Source: Candidatus Aalborgicola defluviihabitans (GTDB lineage Bacteria; Pseudomonadota; Gammaproteobacteria; Burkholderiales; Burkholderiaceae_C). Taken from it: DNA of 64,000 nucleotides. The translations under genes were made by a program, and so were the position numbers. Under the pieces are notes generated by a model. It saw only the letters and a list, made by a program, of their open reading frames with translations. It had not been told where the DNA came from and ran no database searches. The DNA lies in assembly GCA_016705575.1 (NCBI GenBank), contig JADIXX010000004.1, forward strand, positions 166,106 to 230,105, written 5' to 3'. Shown here piece by piece: positions 47,676 to 58,336 of this stretch (position 1 is its first letter; each line of letters starts with the position of its first letter).

Positions 47676-49619
47676 TCACTTAAGCTTGTGTGGCGCAATG
47701 GGTTTGTACGAGACCAGTTCATCCGCATCAAAGTCGATCAAGTTGCCTGGCGGCTCTGAAAGATCCAGATCAACCACAGTACTCTCGCCGGTTGCCAAAT
47801 AGGCCGATGGGCTAGGGCTCGTTTCAACGGCCGCTCCCCGCACTGCACTAAATGGCTGAAAACCCGTGTCCAAACTGGAGACAATGCGCCGTGCCATGCC
47901 ATGCAGCATCAACAGATCACGAAAGGCCTCCAGGTCAAAGCCATGGGATGGGTCATCTCCTGGTGCGCGCACCAAGTGCTGCTCAATGTAGTCAACAGCC
48001 TCTTGAGTTGGCCACCGCGCACTGATTTCCTTGCACACGTCGGGATAGGCCTGCGCCAGTCCCGCCTGACTTTGATTGAATTCGGTATAGGCCGGCACAC
48101 GGCCGGTAAACAGCGCATTGAAGTCATCGCGGTACTGGTCAAACTCGGTCTTGCGGCCCAAGGTATGCAGCAGCCGTAGCAGATCCAAATACACCAGCGG
48201 GTTGGAGTCAGGGCTGCCATCTATACTGTCCTTGAGCATGCCAATAGCATCTTCATGCTGACCTAGGGTCATGAAGAATTCGGCCTGCTGTCGAACGTCC
48301 AGCATCTCCCGGGTGTTCAGCGCCTTCAAGCTGGCATTCATACTGTTGGAAAAATCTACATGCCCCGCAGCCCGGGCAACTGCAACGTTAGGCACAGGTA
48401 CAGATCGGCGCTGGGCAACTTGCGCAGCAACGACTGCAGCGGGTGTATGCGGTTTACCCAAATGGACGTCGATATCCACTTCCGTCAGCGCCGGAGCAAC
48501 TTCAAAGACCGATTCAGACAGTTCCTCTACGGGAATCTGCGTGGGCAGCGAAGGGGGCACGGTATGCACTGCATCCGCCCACTCAGACTTGACGGAAACA
48601 CCACCATCACGCCACCACGGTGTCATGTTCTGTCCCGCCTGACGCATCCGCCACCATGCGAAAGCTACTACTGCGCAACAGGCCAGCAAAAATGCCAGCA
48701 GACCATAGACCAGCGGATTTAGATAGCGCTCGGATTCGGCCTTTCCAAGCCGTGCGGTCAAATCCTGCAAGGTTTGATTATTCTTTGCAGTCACCGCCTG
48801 CAACCCTTTGAGATCCGTTTCAATGGACAAACGCCGCTTGTCGGCATTGAGAATGTCTTGCGGGCTGGCATTGAGTGATCGCCACAAGGCCACGGCCTCT
48901 GCACGCTTTTGCAAGTCCTCACCTTCCCCAAGCACCAATTCACTGCTCAGTTTCAGCGTCGGATCGCGCTCTATCGTCAAATCCAACGGAGCCAACTTGA
49001 GATGGGCCCGGCGGGGTGCGACTGGCTTGGCAAGCAAAATCGCCACAGTAGTCGCCGCAACGGGTTCGGACGGTTGGACCTTTGTGGACCTCTTCACCGC
49101 CTTGACAGGCTTTGCCGGTTTGGCGACTGCCAAACGATCAACCGCCCCCGTGCCGGGGGCTGTAGCCGCTGGCAATGTAATCGGTGACTGCGCAGGAGCC
49201 TGCTCACGCCCGCCTGCAGGTGCGGGCTGCCCTTCGCTGGCCAGATCTGCCAACAAGACAAAACTTCGCGTCGTCTTGTGCTCGCACCCTGCGCGCAAGT
49301 ACACAGTAACAACGGGTTCATCGACACGGGCACTGGCGTTCACGACGACAGTTCCCGACTGTGATCCCGCTGTGACGTTGCTGCTGACAGTCACTCGGCT
49401 GGCATCCTGCTTGCTATCTCCATAGAAAACATCAGCCTCGAAGCATTGCGAAGACGGGTCGTCCTGCGGATCCGTCTGAATCGAAACCGTCAATTTAAGA
49501 GGTTGCCCCAACAGCACCGCCCCCCGGGCGCGGCCCAGGGTCAGTGCTGGGCTGCTGATCGCCAAACAAAGCGCAGCTGTTCCCAGAATTGCAAATCTAT
49601 ATTTTCTATAAGAAACCAT
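47676..49619 (-). CDS. FimV-like cell-pole/type IV pilus-associated protein
   Basis: A 647-aa protein: signal peptide (ILGTAALCLAISSPALTLGR), a FimV-type N-terminal domain beginning LGRARGAVLLGQPLKLTV, Pro/Ala-rich linkers, a coiled coil (~255-300), a membrane helix (NPLVYGLLAFLLACCAVVAF, ~300-325), and a cytoplasmic C-terminal part with helical repeats (EFFMTLGQHEDAIGMLKDSI, VYLDLLRLLHTLGRKTEFDQ) like the FimV TPR region. FimV/HubP proteins organise pili and polar complexes. It is far from the pilin genes at the left edge. Assignment is by architecture. Confidence 0.7.
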   Translation of the reverse strand: MVSYRKYRFAILGTAALCLAISSPALTLGRARGAVLLGQPLKLTVSIQTDPQDDPSSQCFEADVFYGDSKQDASRVTVSSNVTAGSQSGTVVVNASARVDEPVVTVYLRAGCEHKTTRSFVLLADLASEGQPAPAGGREQAPAQSPITLPAATAPGTGAVDRLAVAKPAKPVKAVKRSTKVQPSEPVAATTVAILLAKPVAPRRAHLKLAPLDLTIERDPTLKLSSELVLGEGEDLQKRAEAVALWRSLNASPQDILNADKRRLSIETDLKGLQAVTAKNNQTLQDLTARLGKAESERYLNPLVYGLLAFLLACCAVVAFAWWRMRQAGQNMTPWWRDGGVSVKSEWADAVHTVPPSLPTQIPVEELSESVFEVAPALTEVDIDVHLGKPHTPAAVVAAQVAQRRSVPVPNVAVARAAGHVDFSNSMNASLKALNTREMLDVRQQAEFFMTLGQHEDAIGMLKDSIDGSPDSNPLVYLDLLRLLHTLGRKTEFDQYRDDFNALFTGRVPAYTEFNQSQAGLAQAYPDVCKEISARWPTQEAVDYIEQHLVRAPGDDPSHGFDLEAFRDLLMLHGMARRIVSSLDTGFQPFSAVRGAAVETSPSPSAYLATGESTVVDLDLSEPPGNLIDFDADELVSYKPIAPHKLK

Positions 49620-49777
49620 TTATGTCACGAATTTTCGCATAAGCAGGGCCTGTCTGGGTGCGTTCTATTACAACCAACACCAGACACACAGGCGACAAAT
49701 ACGTGTACCAGCCGCCACCCCGCAGGTCACAATGGTGCTGTCACCTTCGACACACGCAGTCACCCAAAAGACAAGCC

Positions 49778-50497
49778 ATGGACGAACCCATCCTTACTAT
49801 TGATGAACGTTCAGCGATCAACACCGGTCGCTGGTTTTCATCCCTGTCCCCTTCGCTCAAACACGACATACTGCGATGCGCTTACGTCAAACGTTTCAAA
49901 GATGGCGATCTGATTGCCGCACGTGGAGAACCACCGGAGGATTGGATTGCCTGCGCCAAGGGTGCGGTACGGGTGAGCTCAACCTCCATATCCGGCAAGC
50001 AAATCACACTCACCTACGTGGAGCCGGGCATCTGGTTTGGAGACGTGTCCATCTTCGACGGCGACCGGCGCACGCACGATGCCTACGCCCATGGGGACTC
50101 CACCATCCTGTGTGTCGCCAAGGCGGACTTCAAAAAAATTCTGGCCTTGCATGTGGAACTTTACGAAGCCCTGTTGCGCCTGCATTCGCGACGCATACGT
50201 CAGTTGTACGGCTTGGTGGAAGATCTCAACACCCTGCCACTGCGCGCACGCCTGGCCAAGCAGTTACTGCACTTGGTACGCAGCTACGGCGTGCCATCGC
50301 TGAGCGATTCAACCGAGATGCGCATTGGCCTACAACTAGCCCAGGAAGAATTGGCGCAACTGCTGGGGGCATCGCGTCAGCGGGTCAACCAGGAATTGAA
50401 GTCCATGGAGCGCGAAGGCGCCATCCGCATCGAGCAGGGTGGCTTGGTTATTCGCGATCGCCATGCACTGATGCAAATCATTGACGCTGACAACTGA
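49778..50497 (+). CDS. Crp/Fnr family transcriptional regulator
   Basis: A 239-aa regulator: N-terminal cNMP-binding barrel (~25-130: FKDGDLIAARGEPPEDWIAC, EPGIWFGDVSIFDGDRRTHD), dimer helix, and C-terminal winged helix with LAQEELAQLLGASRQRVNQE LKSMEREGAI as recognition region. No cysteine pattern of Fnr is seen, so it is not an oxygen sensor. ATG 49778 is preferred to the frame's first codon at 49658, which lacks domain sequence. Confidence 0.88.
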   Translation: MDEPILTIDERSAINTGRWFSSLSPSLKHDILRCAYVKRFKDGDLIAARGEPPEDWIACAKGAVRVSSTSISGKQITLTYVEPGIWFGDVSIFDGDRRTHDAYAHGDSTILCVAKADFKKILALHVELYEALLRLHSRRIRQLYGLVEDLNTLPLRARLAKQLLHLVRSYGVPSLSDSTEMRIGLQLAQEELAQLLGASRQRVNQELKSMEREGAIRIEQGGLVIRDRHALMQIIDADN

Positions 50498-50532
50498 ACC
50501 CGACGACCTCATCCAACTACTGCTCCACATCC

Positions 50533-51621
50533 ATGAGTGAATTTGACCATTTCTTGGGCACACGTCCAGTATCCGATCAACATGCGTTTGACGTCCACGC
50601 ACTCACCAATTGGTTGGACCAAAATCTGAAGGGATTTGCCGGCCCGCTCAGCGTGGAAATGTTCAAAGGTGGGCAATCCAATCCCACCTACAAGTTGATC
50701 ACCCCCAGCAAGAGCTATGTGATGCGGGCAAAGCCCGGCCCCGTAGCCAAGCTGCTGCCTTCGGCCCACGCAGTGGAGCGCGAGTATGCAGTCATGAGGG
50801 GGTTGCAGGACACGGATGTGCCAGTTCCCCACATGTTCTGTCTGTGCGAGGACGAATCCATCATCGGGCGCGCCTTCTACGTGATGGAGTTCATGCAAGG
50901 TCGCATTCTGTGGGACCAATCGCTACCGGGCATGGACCGCCCGCAACGCGCAGCCATCTACAGCGAAATGAATAGTGTGATTGCAGCCCTGCACAAGGTT
51001 GATGTGGCCGCGCAGGGCTTGCAGAACTATGGCAAGCCTGGCAATTACTTTGAGCGGCAGATTGGCCGTTGGAGCAAGCAGTACATGGCGTCCATCACCC
51101 AGCCCATTGCCGAGATGGACCAATTGATGGAGTGGCTACCAAAAAACATTCCGACTATGGCCCGTAGCGACAAGATGGTCAGCATCGTGCACGGCGACTA
51201 CCGTCTGGACAACCTGATGTTCGACTCCGAACAGGCCAAGATCATTGCCGTACTGGACTGGGAGTTGTCAACCCTGGGCCACCCCTTGGCCGACTTCAGT
51301 TACCACTGCATGGCCTGGAATATCCCCCCAGGCTCGTTTCGTGGTATTGCCGGACTCGATTTGGTGGATTTGGGCATACCGTCACAAGACGAGTACATCC
51401 GCATGTACTGTGAGCGGACGGGTCTCGTAACACCAGAACAGCTCAAGGCCGACTGGAACTTCTACATGGCTTACAACATGTTCCGCATCGCTGCCATTCT
51501 GCAAGGCATTGCCAAACGCGTCGAAGCAGGCACGGCGTCCAGCGCGCAAGCCGTCACGTCCGCAGCGGGAGCACGCCCGTTGGCACAGATGGCCTGGAAG
51601 TTTGCCTGCGCCATCCACTAA
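50533..51621 (+). CDS. Aminoglycoside-phosphotransferase-fold kinase, acyl-CoA-dehydrogenase-linked
   Basis: A 362-aa APH-family protein: [20 protein letters not shown] (nucleotide-binding), [20 protein letters not shown], and catalytic [12 protein letters not shown] followed by [17 protein letters not shown]. Such proteins next to or fused with acyl-CoA dehydrogenases (ACAD10/11-like) are thought to phosphorylate hydroxyacyl-CoA. It precedes the acyl-CoA dehydrogenase by 40 bases in the same direction, supporting a joint pathway. Confidence 0.88.
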   Translation: MSEFDHFLGTRPVSDQHAFDVHALTNWLDQNLKGFAGPLSVEMFKGGQSNPTYKLITPSKSYVMRAKPGPVAKLLPSAHAVEREYAVMRGLQDTDVPVPHMFCLCEDESIIGRAFYVMEFMQGRILWDQSLPGMDRPQRAAIYSEMNSVIAALHKVDVAAQGLQNYGKPGNYFERQIGRWSKQYMASITQPIAEMDQLMEWLPKNIPTMARSDKMVSIVHGDYRLDNLMFDSEQAKIIAVLDWELSTLGHPLADFSYHCMAWNIPPGSFRGIAGLDLVDLGIPSQDEYIRMYCERTGLVTPEQLKADWNFYMAYNMFRIAAILQGIAKRVEAGTASSAQAVTSAAGARPLAQMAWKFACAIH

Positions 51622-51661
51622 CGTTTTTACCCATTTTCCGCATACCTTAATTGGAGACCCC

Positions 51662-52912
51662 ATGGACTTTGACTATTCGCCAAAAACAAAAGAACTTCAG
51701 GCCCGCCTGCTGCGGTTCATGGACGATTACATCTACCCCGCTGAAGGTGCCTACCATGCCGAAATCGCTGCCAACACGGCTGCAGGCAAGCGCTGGACAC
51801 CACTGAAAACCATTGAAGACCTCAAACCCAAAGCCCAAGCTTCGGGCCTGTGGAACTTGTTTCTACCCGTCGATAGTGCCCAGGCATCCGGCTACGAAGG
51901 TGCTGGTTTAACCAACCAGGAGTACGCGCCGCTGGCCGAGATCATGGGCCGGGTGATGTGGTCCAGCGAAGTCTTCAACTGTTCAGCACCCGACACCGGC
52001 AATATGGAAACCATAGCCCGCTACGGTTCGGAGGAGAACAAGGCACTCTGGCTCAAACCATTACTTGAAGGCAAGATCCGTTCCGCCTTTGCCATGACCG
52101 AACCCCAGGTAGCGTCCAGCGATGCCACCAACATTGAGACCCGCATCGAACGACAAGGCGACGACTACGTTATCAATGGCCGCAAATGGTGGACTTCGGG
52201 TGCAGGCGACCCACGCTGCGCAGTTTTCATCGTCATGGGAAAGACCGACCCCGAGGCCGCTCGCCATTCACAGCAAAGCATGGTACTGGTTCCAGCAAAG
52301 ACACCAGGCATCACGATCGTGCGACCGCTGAACGTATTTGGTTACGACGATGCGCCCCACGGCCACATGGAGGTGCTGTTTGAAAACGTCCGTGTACCAG
52401 TCAGCAACATTCTTCTGGGGGAAGGTCGTGGTTTTGAAATCGCGCAAGGACGTCTTGGCCCCGGACGAATTCACCACTGCATGCGCCTGATTGGTCTGGC
52501 AGAACGCGCGCTGGAACTGATGTGCAAGCGCGCCTCGCTACGCGTTGCATTTGGCAAGCCCATTGCTGCCCAGACTGTGACCCAGGAGCGTATTGCGGAA
52601 GCGCGTTGCAAGATTGACATGGCGCGTCTGCTCACGCTCAAAGCCGCCTGGATGATGGATATGGCCGGAAACAAATTTGCCAAGAATGAAATTGCCATGA
52701 TCAAAATCGTGGCACCCAATATGGCCTGCGAGGTGATTGACTGGGCCATGCAGGTGCACGGCGGGGCCGGCATGTGTGACGACTTCCCACTTGCCTATGC
52801 CTACACCAATGCGCGAACATTGCGCTTTGCGGATGGCCCGGACGAAGTTCACCGCAACGCCGTGGCCAAAGCAGAACTTGGCAAATACAACCCAAAACCA
52901 AAGATCGCGTAA
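51662..52912 (+). CDS. Acyl-CoA dehydrogenase
   Basis: A 416-aa FAD-dependent dehydrogenase: [20 protein letters not shown] (FAD/substrate loop), [34 protein letters not shown], and [20 protein letters not shown] near the catalytic region. It belongs to the long-chain/ACAD11-like group. Paired with the APH-type kinase upstream, it may degrade 4-hydroxy or branched acyl-CoAs. ATG 51662 follows GGAG. Confidence 0.92.
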   Translation: MDFDYSPKTKELQARLLRFMDDYIYPAEGAYHAEIAANTAAGKRWTPLKTIEDLKPKAQASGLWNLFLPVDSAQASGYEGAGLTNQEYAPLAEIMGRVMWSSEVFNCSAPDTGNMETIARYGSEENKALWLKPLLEGKIRSAFAMTEPQVASSDATNIETRIERQGDDYVINGRKWWTSGAGDPRCAVFIVMGKTDPEAARHSQQSMVLVPAKTPGITIVRPLNVFGYDDAPHGHMEVLFENVRVPVSNILLGEGRGFEIAQGRLGPGRIHHCMRLIGLAERALELMCKRASLRVAFGKPIAAQTVTQERIAEARCKIDMARLLTLKAAWMMDMAGNKFAKNEIAMIKIVAPNMACEVIDWAMQVHGGAGMCDDFPLAYAYTNARTLRFADGPDEVHRNAVAKAELGKYNPKPKIA

Positions 52913-52915
52913 AAC

Positions 52916-53240
52916 GTTGCCCACGAGCAAAAACAGTCCACAACTCATTGAGAGGTGGGCTTCCTCAACCATGGAGGCGGCCGCTTGCTTGAATTGTCGG
53001 CAAATATTGGCTGCGCGCTTCGGCCTGACTGCCGTGGACACTAGTGCCAGTTGACGCTTAACGTTGTGCTCTTGCTGCAGTTGAACTTCAATCTGGGCCT
53101 CTTACTCGGCCTTTAATATGGCCGTGATGTCTTGGGAATCTGAAATCACAAACGCAGTCACCAGAAAGCGATGCTCCATCCACGAGCCACGAAATTACCC
53201 GAAGTGCATCCCGCTAAACCAGTTGTCCGGCGTTAACGTT
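52916..53240 (-). pseudogene. Possible decayed gene in the acyl-CoA dehydrogenase/hypothetical spacer
   Basis: In one minus-strand frame the spacer reads FRGSWMEHRFLVTAFVISDS, QDITAILKAE, a TAA, then EAQIEVQLQQEHNVKRQLAL and VSTAVRPKRAANICRQFKQA, with a second stop upstream. The coding-like stretch crosses both stops in the same phase, which suggests a decayed gene rather than chance. I do not recognise the family. Otherwise the ~360-base spacer holds nothing I can name. Confidence 0.35.
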
Positions 53241-53271
53241 CTTACACATCGCCGTTCAACATACTCAGTCG

Positions 53272-53904
53272 TCAGTGAAGATGCCGTGGCTTTCGTCCGG
53301 CACCACCATGACCGCCTCCATGGTTGCCGCCAGGACCACTAGGGGGCTTGCCTAGCGCCAGCGAATTCACCAGCGCATCAAATCGTTGTGAGAACAATTT
53401 ATCAACCTCTGCAACCACGCCGCTCAACTCGGCACCATCAAAATGGCGCTCCATCAAGTTGATGACATCCTGCACCAACAGGTCGCGTTGCACTTGCATG
53501 ATGGCTGCGGGATTCGGCCCCACAAACAACATTAGGAAATCGTCGCGCGACTCGCCGCTCTGTGCGCCGTCTTCGTCATCGAATTCGGCGTCGTAGAAAG
53601 TCACCTCGACGGCCGCACCTGAATCAGCAATGTCGTTGAGATTCATGCACAACTCGTCAAGTGCTTGGCGAAAATCGTGATCACCGGCCACGGTCCAGCA
53701 CATTTGCAACAGGTGTTCCGTTGCGTCAAATTTGATGCCTGGCTCGTCTTCATAGGAACTGTTAGCCCCATCCGACAAGGACCTCGCGCCAGCGTACTTC
53801 CAAAGGGGCTTTAGTGCCTCCTGCAGCTGCTCAAAGCGAACATCCGCGCGCAGAGCGACTTGACCATGGACATGGATCTCAAAGGGGGCGTTGTAGCGTG
53901 GCAT
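53272..53904 (-). CDS. Conserved hypothetical protein with His/Gly-rich tail
   Basis: A 210-aa acidic protein, MPRYNAPFEIHVHGQVALRA ... with a C-terminal GNHGGGHGGAGRKPRHLH tail that could bind metal. The body (~1-185) looks like a single alpha/beta domain (LWKYAGARSLSDGANSSYED, DFLMLFVGPNPAAIMQVQRD). No signal peptide or membrane helix. I do not recognise its function; it lies beside a tRNA cluster. Confidence 0.65.
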   Translation of the reverse strand: MPRYNAPFEIHVHGQVALRADVRFEQLQEALKPLWKYAGARSLSDGANSSYEDEPGIKFDATEHLLQMCWTVAGDHDFRQALDELCMNLNDIADSGAAVEVTFYDAEFDDEDGAQSGESRDDFLMLFVGPNPAAIMQVQRDLLVQDVINLMERHFDGAELSGVVAEVDKLFSQRFDALVNSLALGKPPSGPGGNHGGGHGGAGRKPRHLH

Positions 53905-53917
53905 AGGTGAAGTGTAG

Positions 53918-54010
53918 TGGTGCCCGAGACCGGAATCGAACCGGTACGCCCGTTATTCACGAAGCGGCGGATTTTAAGTCCGATGTGTCTACCTATTTCA
54001 CCACTCGGGC
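53918..54010 (-). tRNA. tRNA-Leu (TAA anticodon)
   Basis: Minus strand: acceptor GCCCGAG/CTCGGGC, anticodon stem CGGAC/… with loop giving TAA, a long variable arm (class II tRNA), T-loop GGTTCGATTCC and encoded CCA; 93 bases. Confidence 0.92.
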
Positions 54011-54031
54011 ACTTTCGGTCTATTGTGGAAC

Positions 54032-54065
54032 AAAAATGCCCCGTCAGCGAATGTTGACGGGGCAT
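54032..54065 (-). terminator. Rho-independent terminator after tRNA-Cys
   Basis: Minus strand: ATGCCCCGTCA/TGACGGGGCAT, an 11-bp stem, followed by five T. It lies between tRNA-Cys and tRNA-Leu. Confidence 0.8.
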
Positions 54066-54081
54066 ATTGAACCAAAATATT

Positions 54082-54155
54082 TGGAGGCGCGGTCCGGAGT
54101 CGAACCGGACTAACCGGATTTGCAATCCGGGGCATAACCGCTTTGCTACCGCGCC
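54082..54155 (-). tRNA. tRNA-Cys (GCA anticodon)
   Basis: Minus strand: acceptor GGCGCGG/CCGCGCC, anticodon loop TTGCAAA giving GCA, T-arm CCGGTTCGACTCCGG, discriminator T and encoded CCA; 74 bases. Confidence 0.95.
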
Positions 54156-54204
54156 AATGAATCCCACCTACCATGTCACTCCAACTCCACCACTCCAGAG
54201 AATG

Positions 54205-54233
54205 AAAAAGGGAAGCGATTAGCTTCCCTTTTT
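54205..54233 (-). terminator. Bidirectional hairpin terminator after tRNA-Gly
   Basis: GGGAAGC/GCTTCCC stem flanked by an A run on one side and a T run on the other, so it could work on both strands. It lies 7 bases beyond the tRNA-Gly 3' end. Confidence 0.8.
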
Positions 54234-54239
54234 GGAATT

Positions 54240-54315
54240 TGGAGCGGGAAAAGAGTCTCGAACTCTCGACCTCAACCTTGGCAAGGTTGCGCTCTACCAA
54301 CTGAGCTATTCCCGC
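54240..54315 (-). tRNA. tRNA-Gly (GCC anticodon)
   Basis: Minus strand: acceptor GCGGGAA/TTCCCGC, AGCTCAGTTGGTAGAGC D-arm, anticodon loop TTGCCAA giving GCC, T-loop GTTCGAG and encoded CCA; 76 bases. Confidence 0.95.
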
Positions 54316-54395
54316 ATTTCAAGCCTCAAATTATAGCGCGATTTTTCAAAATATTGAAAACTCCAAAAAGTTTTTCGCGCTGTCTCACGGCCTGT

Positions 54396-56832
54396 TCAGT
54401 GCTTAACAGACTCTTGGGGCTGTACGACGGGCACAACGGGTGCGACCACTGCAGCGGGAACTTCTTCGTCCACCAGTGGTACCGGCATGGACTCCAACGC
54501 CAGTTCCAGAACCTTGTCAATCCACCGAACTGGAACAATCTCCAGCCCATTCTTCACATTCTCGGGAATGTCCTGCAGGTCCTTGGCATTGGCTTCTGGA
54601 ATCAGCACGGTCTTGATCCCGCCGCGCAGAGCAGCCAGCAGTTTCTCTTTCAATCCACCAATTTCGGTCACTTCGCCACGCAAGGTGATTTCTCCCGTCA
54701 TGGCCACGTCGCCCCGCACGGGTATGCCCGTCAAAGCGGACACAAATGCGGTAGTCATGGCCGCGCCTGCGCTGGGCCCATCCTTGGGCGTTGCGCCATC
54801 GGGGACGTGAATATGGATGTCTTTCTTCTCAAAAACCTCATCCTTGATACCCAGACGCCGTGCGCGGCTACGCACTACCGTCCGGGCCGCCTCCACCGAC
54901 TCCTTCATCACATCGCCCAAAGAACCCGTACGGGTAATCACACCCTTGCCAGGTGTGAGTGCGGCCTCAATCGTCAACAGATCGCCGCCAACTTCGGTCC
55001 ATGCCAAACCGACTACCTGGCCAACCTGGTTCTGTTGCTCAGCACGGCCATAGGTGTATTTGCGCACGCCCAGATAGTCATTCAGGTTGTCTGCGTTGAC
55101 CACCACTTGGCCCACGAGTTTCTTCAGCAACAGGCCTTTGACGACCTTGCGGCAAATCTTGGACAACTCGCGCTCCAGAGAGCGCACGCCAGCTTCGCGG
55201 GTGTAGTAGCGAACAATATCGCGCACAGCGTCTTCAGAGACCAGCAATTCGCTGCCCTTCACACCATTGTTCGTCATCTGCTTGGGTAGCAGATAGGTAA
55301 GCGCAATATTGGTCTTCTCATCCTCGGTATAGCCGGAAAGACGAATAACCTCCATGCGATCCAACAAGGCCGACGGGATATTCATGGAGTTGGAGGTAGC
55401 GACGAACATCACGTCACTCAAGTCGTAATCGACCTCTACATAGTGATCGCCAAACTTGTGGTTCTGCTCGGGGTCCAGTACTTCCAGCAAGGCGCTACTC
55501 GGGTCACCTCGAAAATCGGTGCCTAGCTTGTCAATCTCATCGAGCAGGAACAGCGGATTGCGTGTGCCCACCTTCGATAAGCTCTGCAAAACCTTGCCCG
55601 GCATGGCACCGATGTAGGTGCGGCGGTGCCCACGAATCTCGGCCTCGTCGCGCATACCCCCAGAGCCATGCGTACATACTTGCGCCCCGTCGCCTTGGCG
55701 ATGGACTGGCCCAGAGAAGTTTTCCCACACCCGGAGGGCCCACAAGACACAAAATAGGCGCCTTGAGCTTGTCCACACGCTGTTGCACCGCAAGGTATTC
55801 CAAAATCCGGTCTTTGACCTTGTCCAGGCCATAGTGATCTTCGTTGAGCACGGTCTCGGCATTGGCCAGGTTGTGCTTGATCTTGGTCTTGGCGGCCCAG
55901 GGCAGGCCCACCAACACATCAATATAGTTGCGCACCACGGTGGCTTCAGCCGACATGGGCGACATGAGCTTGAGCTTCTTCAACTCGCCTTCAGCCTTCT
56001 TCAGTGCCTCCTTGGGCATCTTGGCGGCCTTGATCTTCTTCTCGATCTCTTCAATGTCAGCGCCTTCTTCGCCCTCGCCCAGTTCCTTCTGGATCGCCTT
56101 GACCTGTTCGTTCAAATAAAAATCGCGCTGGTTCTTCTCCATCTGGCGCTTGACGCGACCACGGATTTTCTTGTCTACGTTCAGGATGTCGACTTCGCGC
56201 TCGATTTGTTCGAACAGGTTTTCCAGCCGTTCTTTGACACTGGAAAGACCCAACACCGCCTGCTTGCTGTCGAGCTTGAGCGGCAGATGTGCAGCGATGG
56301 TGTCGGCCAGGCGACCAGCATCGTCAATGCTGGAGATGGAGGTCAAAATCTCTGGCGGAATTTTCTTGTTGAGTTTGACATACTGGTCAAACTGCTGCAT
56401 CACCGCACGGCGCAAGGCCTCGACCTCGCTTGCCTTGCCGCGGCCCTTTTCGGGGAGTTCTGCAACCATTTCAATCGGTGTGACATCGGCAGAAAAATAC
56501 AACTCGCCTTCTTCAATTTTGTTAACCGATGCCCGTTGGTGACCTTCCACCAGCACCTTGACCGTACCATCCGGCAGCTTGAGCATTTGCAGGATGGTCG
56601 AAACACAACCGACGTCAAACATGTCGGAAACCAGCGGGTCGTCCTTGGCGGCCGTCTTCTGTGCAACCAACATAATGCGCCGATCTGACTCCATGGCGGC
56701 TTCAAGCGCTTTGATACTCTTGGGACGACCCACAAACAAGGGGATCACCATATGGGGGAACACGACTACATCCCGCAGCGGCAGAAGCGGTAGTTCGATG
56801 GGTGTAGCAGGCAGTGGAGAATGGCCAGACAT
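54396..56832 (-). pseudogene. lon: Lon protease, split by two single-base deletions
   Basis: Two overlapping frames make one ~810-aa Lon. 56832-55537 encodes the N-terminal domain (IELPLLPLRDVVVFPHMVIP), coiled coil, and Walker A GPPGVGK; 55922-54396 encodes [20 protein letters not shown], Walker [13 protein letters not shown], and the protease with catalytic Ser in KDGPSAGAAMTTAF and Lys in GGIKTVLIPEANAKDL region. Restoring one A in a 4-A run (55720-55723) and one G in a 5-G run (55657-55661) rejoins the frame through [20 protein letters not shown]. Lon is probably intact in the organism. Confidence 0.88.
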
Positions 56833-56857
56833 GGGGTACCTCTTAGTTACCTGTTGA

Positions 56858-56885
56858 ATATGGACTGGTAAACCAGTATTTCAAG
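56858..56885 (-). promoter_or_regulatory. Heat-shock (sigma-32)-like promoter upstream of lon
   Basis: Minus strand: CTTGAAA, a 13-base spacer, GTCCATAT, close to the CTTGAA–13/15–CCCCATNT sigma-32 pattern, 26 bases before the lon start codon. The spacer holds the palindrome ACTGGT-TT-ACCAGT. lon is a heat-shock gene in other proteobacteria. Confidence 0.5.
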
Positions 56886-56975
56886 CGAACTGCCATTATC
56901 AAAGCAGTGCGCAAGGAAAAACACGAATGACCCGGCGCGAAATTCGGTCAAGTCCGGAAGTTGCGATGAAACCGA

Positions 56976-58239
56976 TTACGCCTTCTTGGCGACCTCTCGG
57001 TACACCAGTAGCGGGGGCTTGTTCTCATCAATCGTCGATTCGTCCACCACAACCTTTTCGACATTGGTCGCATTGGGCAAGTCGTACATGGTGTCGATCA
57101 GGGACTGCTCCAGAATAGAGCGCAATCCCCGGGCGCCTGTTTTGCGTGCAAGTGCTTTCTTGGCAATGGCCTTCAAAGCGGACGGACGAATTTCCAGCTC
57201 AGCACCTTCCATGGCCAGCAGCTTGGTGTACTGCTTGACCAGCGCATTCTTGGGCTCAGTCAGGATCCGGACCAAAGCATCCTCTGTCAATTCCGCCAAG
57301 GCGGCCACTACGGGCATACGCCCGACCAATTCAGGAATCAAGCCGAACTTGATCAAATCCTCGGGCTCTACTTCCTTGAACACGTCCGTCAAGCTACGCT
57401 GCGCCTTGCTCTTTACAGTGGCGCCAAAGCCCATACCCGACGTCTGCGTGCGGTTTTCGATGACTTTTTCCAGGCCCGCAAATGCACCGCCGCAGATGAA
57501 CAGGATATTGGTGGTATCGATCTGAACAAAATCCTGATTGGGGTGCTTGCGCCCCCTGGGTGGCACGCTGGCCATGGTGCCTTCAATCAGTTTGAGCAGG
57601 GCCTGTTGCACGCCCTCGCCCGATACATCGCGCGTAATGGATGGGTTATCCGACTTACGGGAAATTTTGTCGATCTCATCGATGTAAACAATGCCACGCT
57701 GCGCGCGTTCCACTTCATAATTGCAGCTTTGCAGCAGCTTGAGGACAATGTTTTCCACGTCCTCGCCCACATAACCAGCCTCGGTCAACGTGGTGGCATC
57801 GGCCATGACGAAAGGAACGTCCAGCATGCGAGCCAGCGTCTGGGCCAACAGGGTCTTGCCCGAACCGGTGGGGCCAATCAACAAGATGTTGCTCTTGGCC
57901 AGTTCAACCTCGTCCTTCTTGGCCTTTTCCTTGTGGCGCAAACGCTTGTAGTGGTTGTACACCGCCACCGCCAGCGTGCGCTTGGCAGGCTCCTGGCCGA
58001 TCACATAATTGTCGAGGTTGGCCTTGATTTCTGACGGCGTAGGCAACTCGCTCTTGGCGTCCTTGCCTTCGGTCGTGGCGGGCAATTCATCGCGGATGAT
58101 TTCATTGCACAGCTCAATGCATTCATCACACACAAACACCGAAGGTCCGGCAATCAGTTTTTTGACCTCATGCTGACTCTTGCCAAAAAAGAGCAATACA
58201 AAGTTTTTTTTCGCTGGAAGAGCCTTTTTTCTCGGCCAT
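56976..58239 (-). CDS. clpX: Clp protease ATPase subunit ClpX, garbled zinc domain
   Basis: AAA+ unfoldase partner of ClpP. From [20 protein letters not shown] onward the ~420-aa protein is normal: Walker [20 protein letters not shown], Walker [12 protein letters not shown], the pore loop region [16 protein letters not shown], and sensor-2 [10 protein letters not shown]. The native start [10 protein letters not shown] is at 58239 but in a different frame; between 58190 and 58225 several homopolymer indels destroy the expected first zinc pair (YCSFC). The second pair (CDECIELC) is intact. Upstream start codons in the long frame are not credible. Confidence 0.88.
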
Positions 58240-58336
58240 GGGTCGCTTGCCTTTTCGGTAGATACCGAATGATACTCAAATGAAAGGCGGTGCCGGCATG
58301 GCCGCAAAACACCGCCTGAAGGACATTGCCCCGAAA

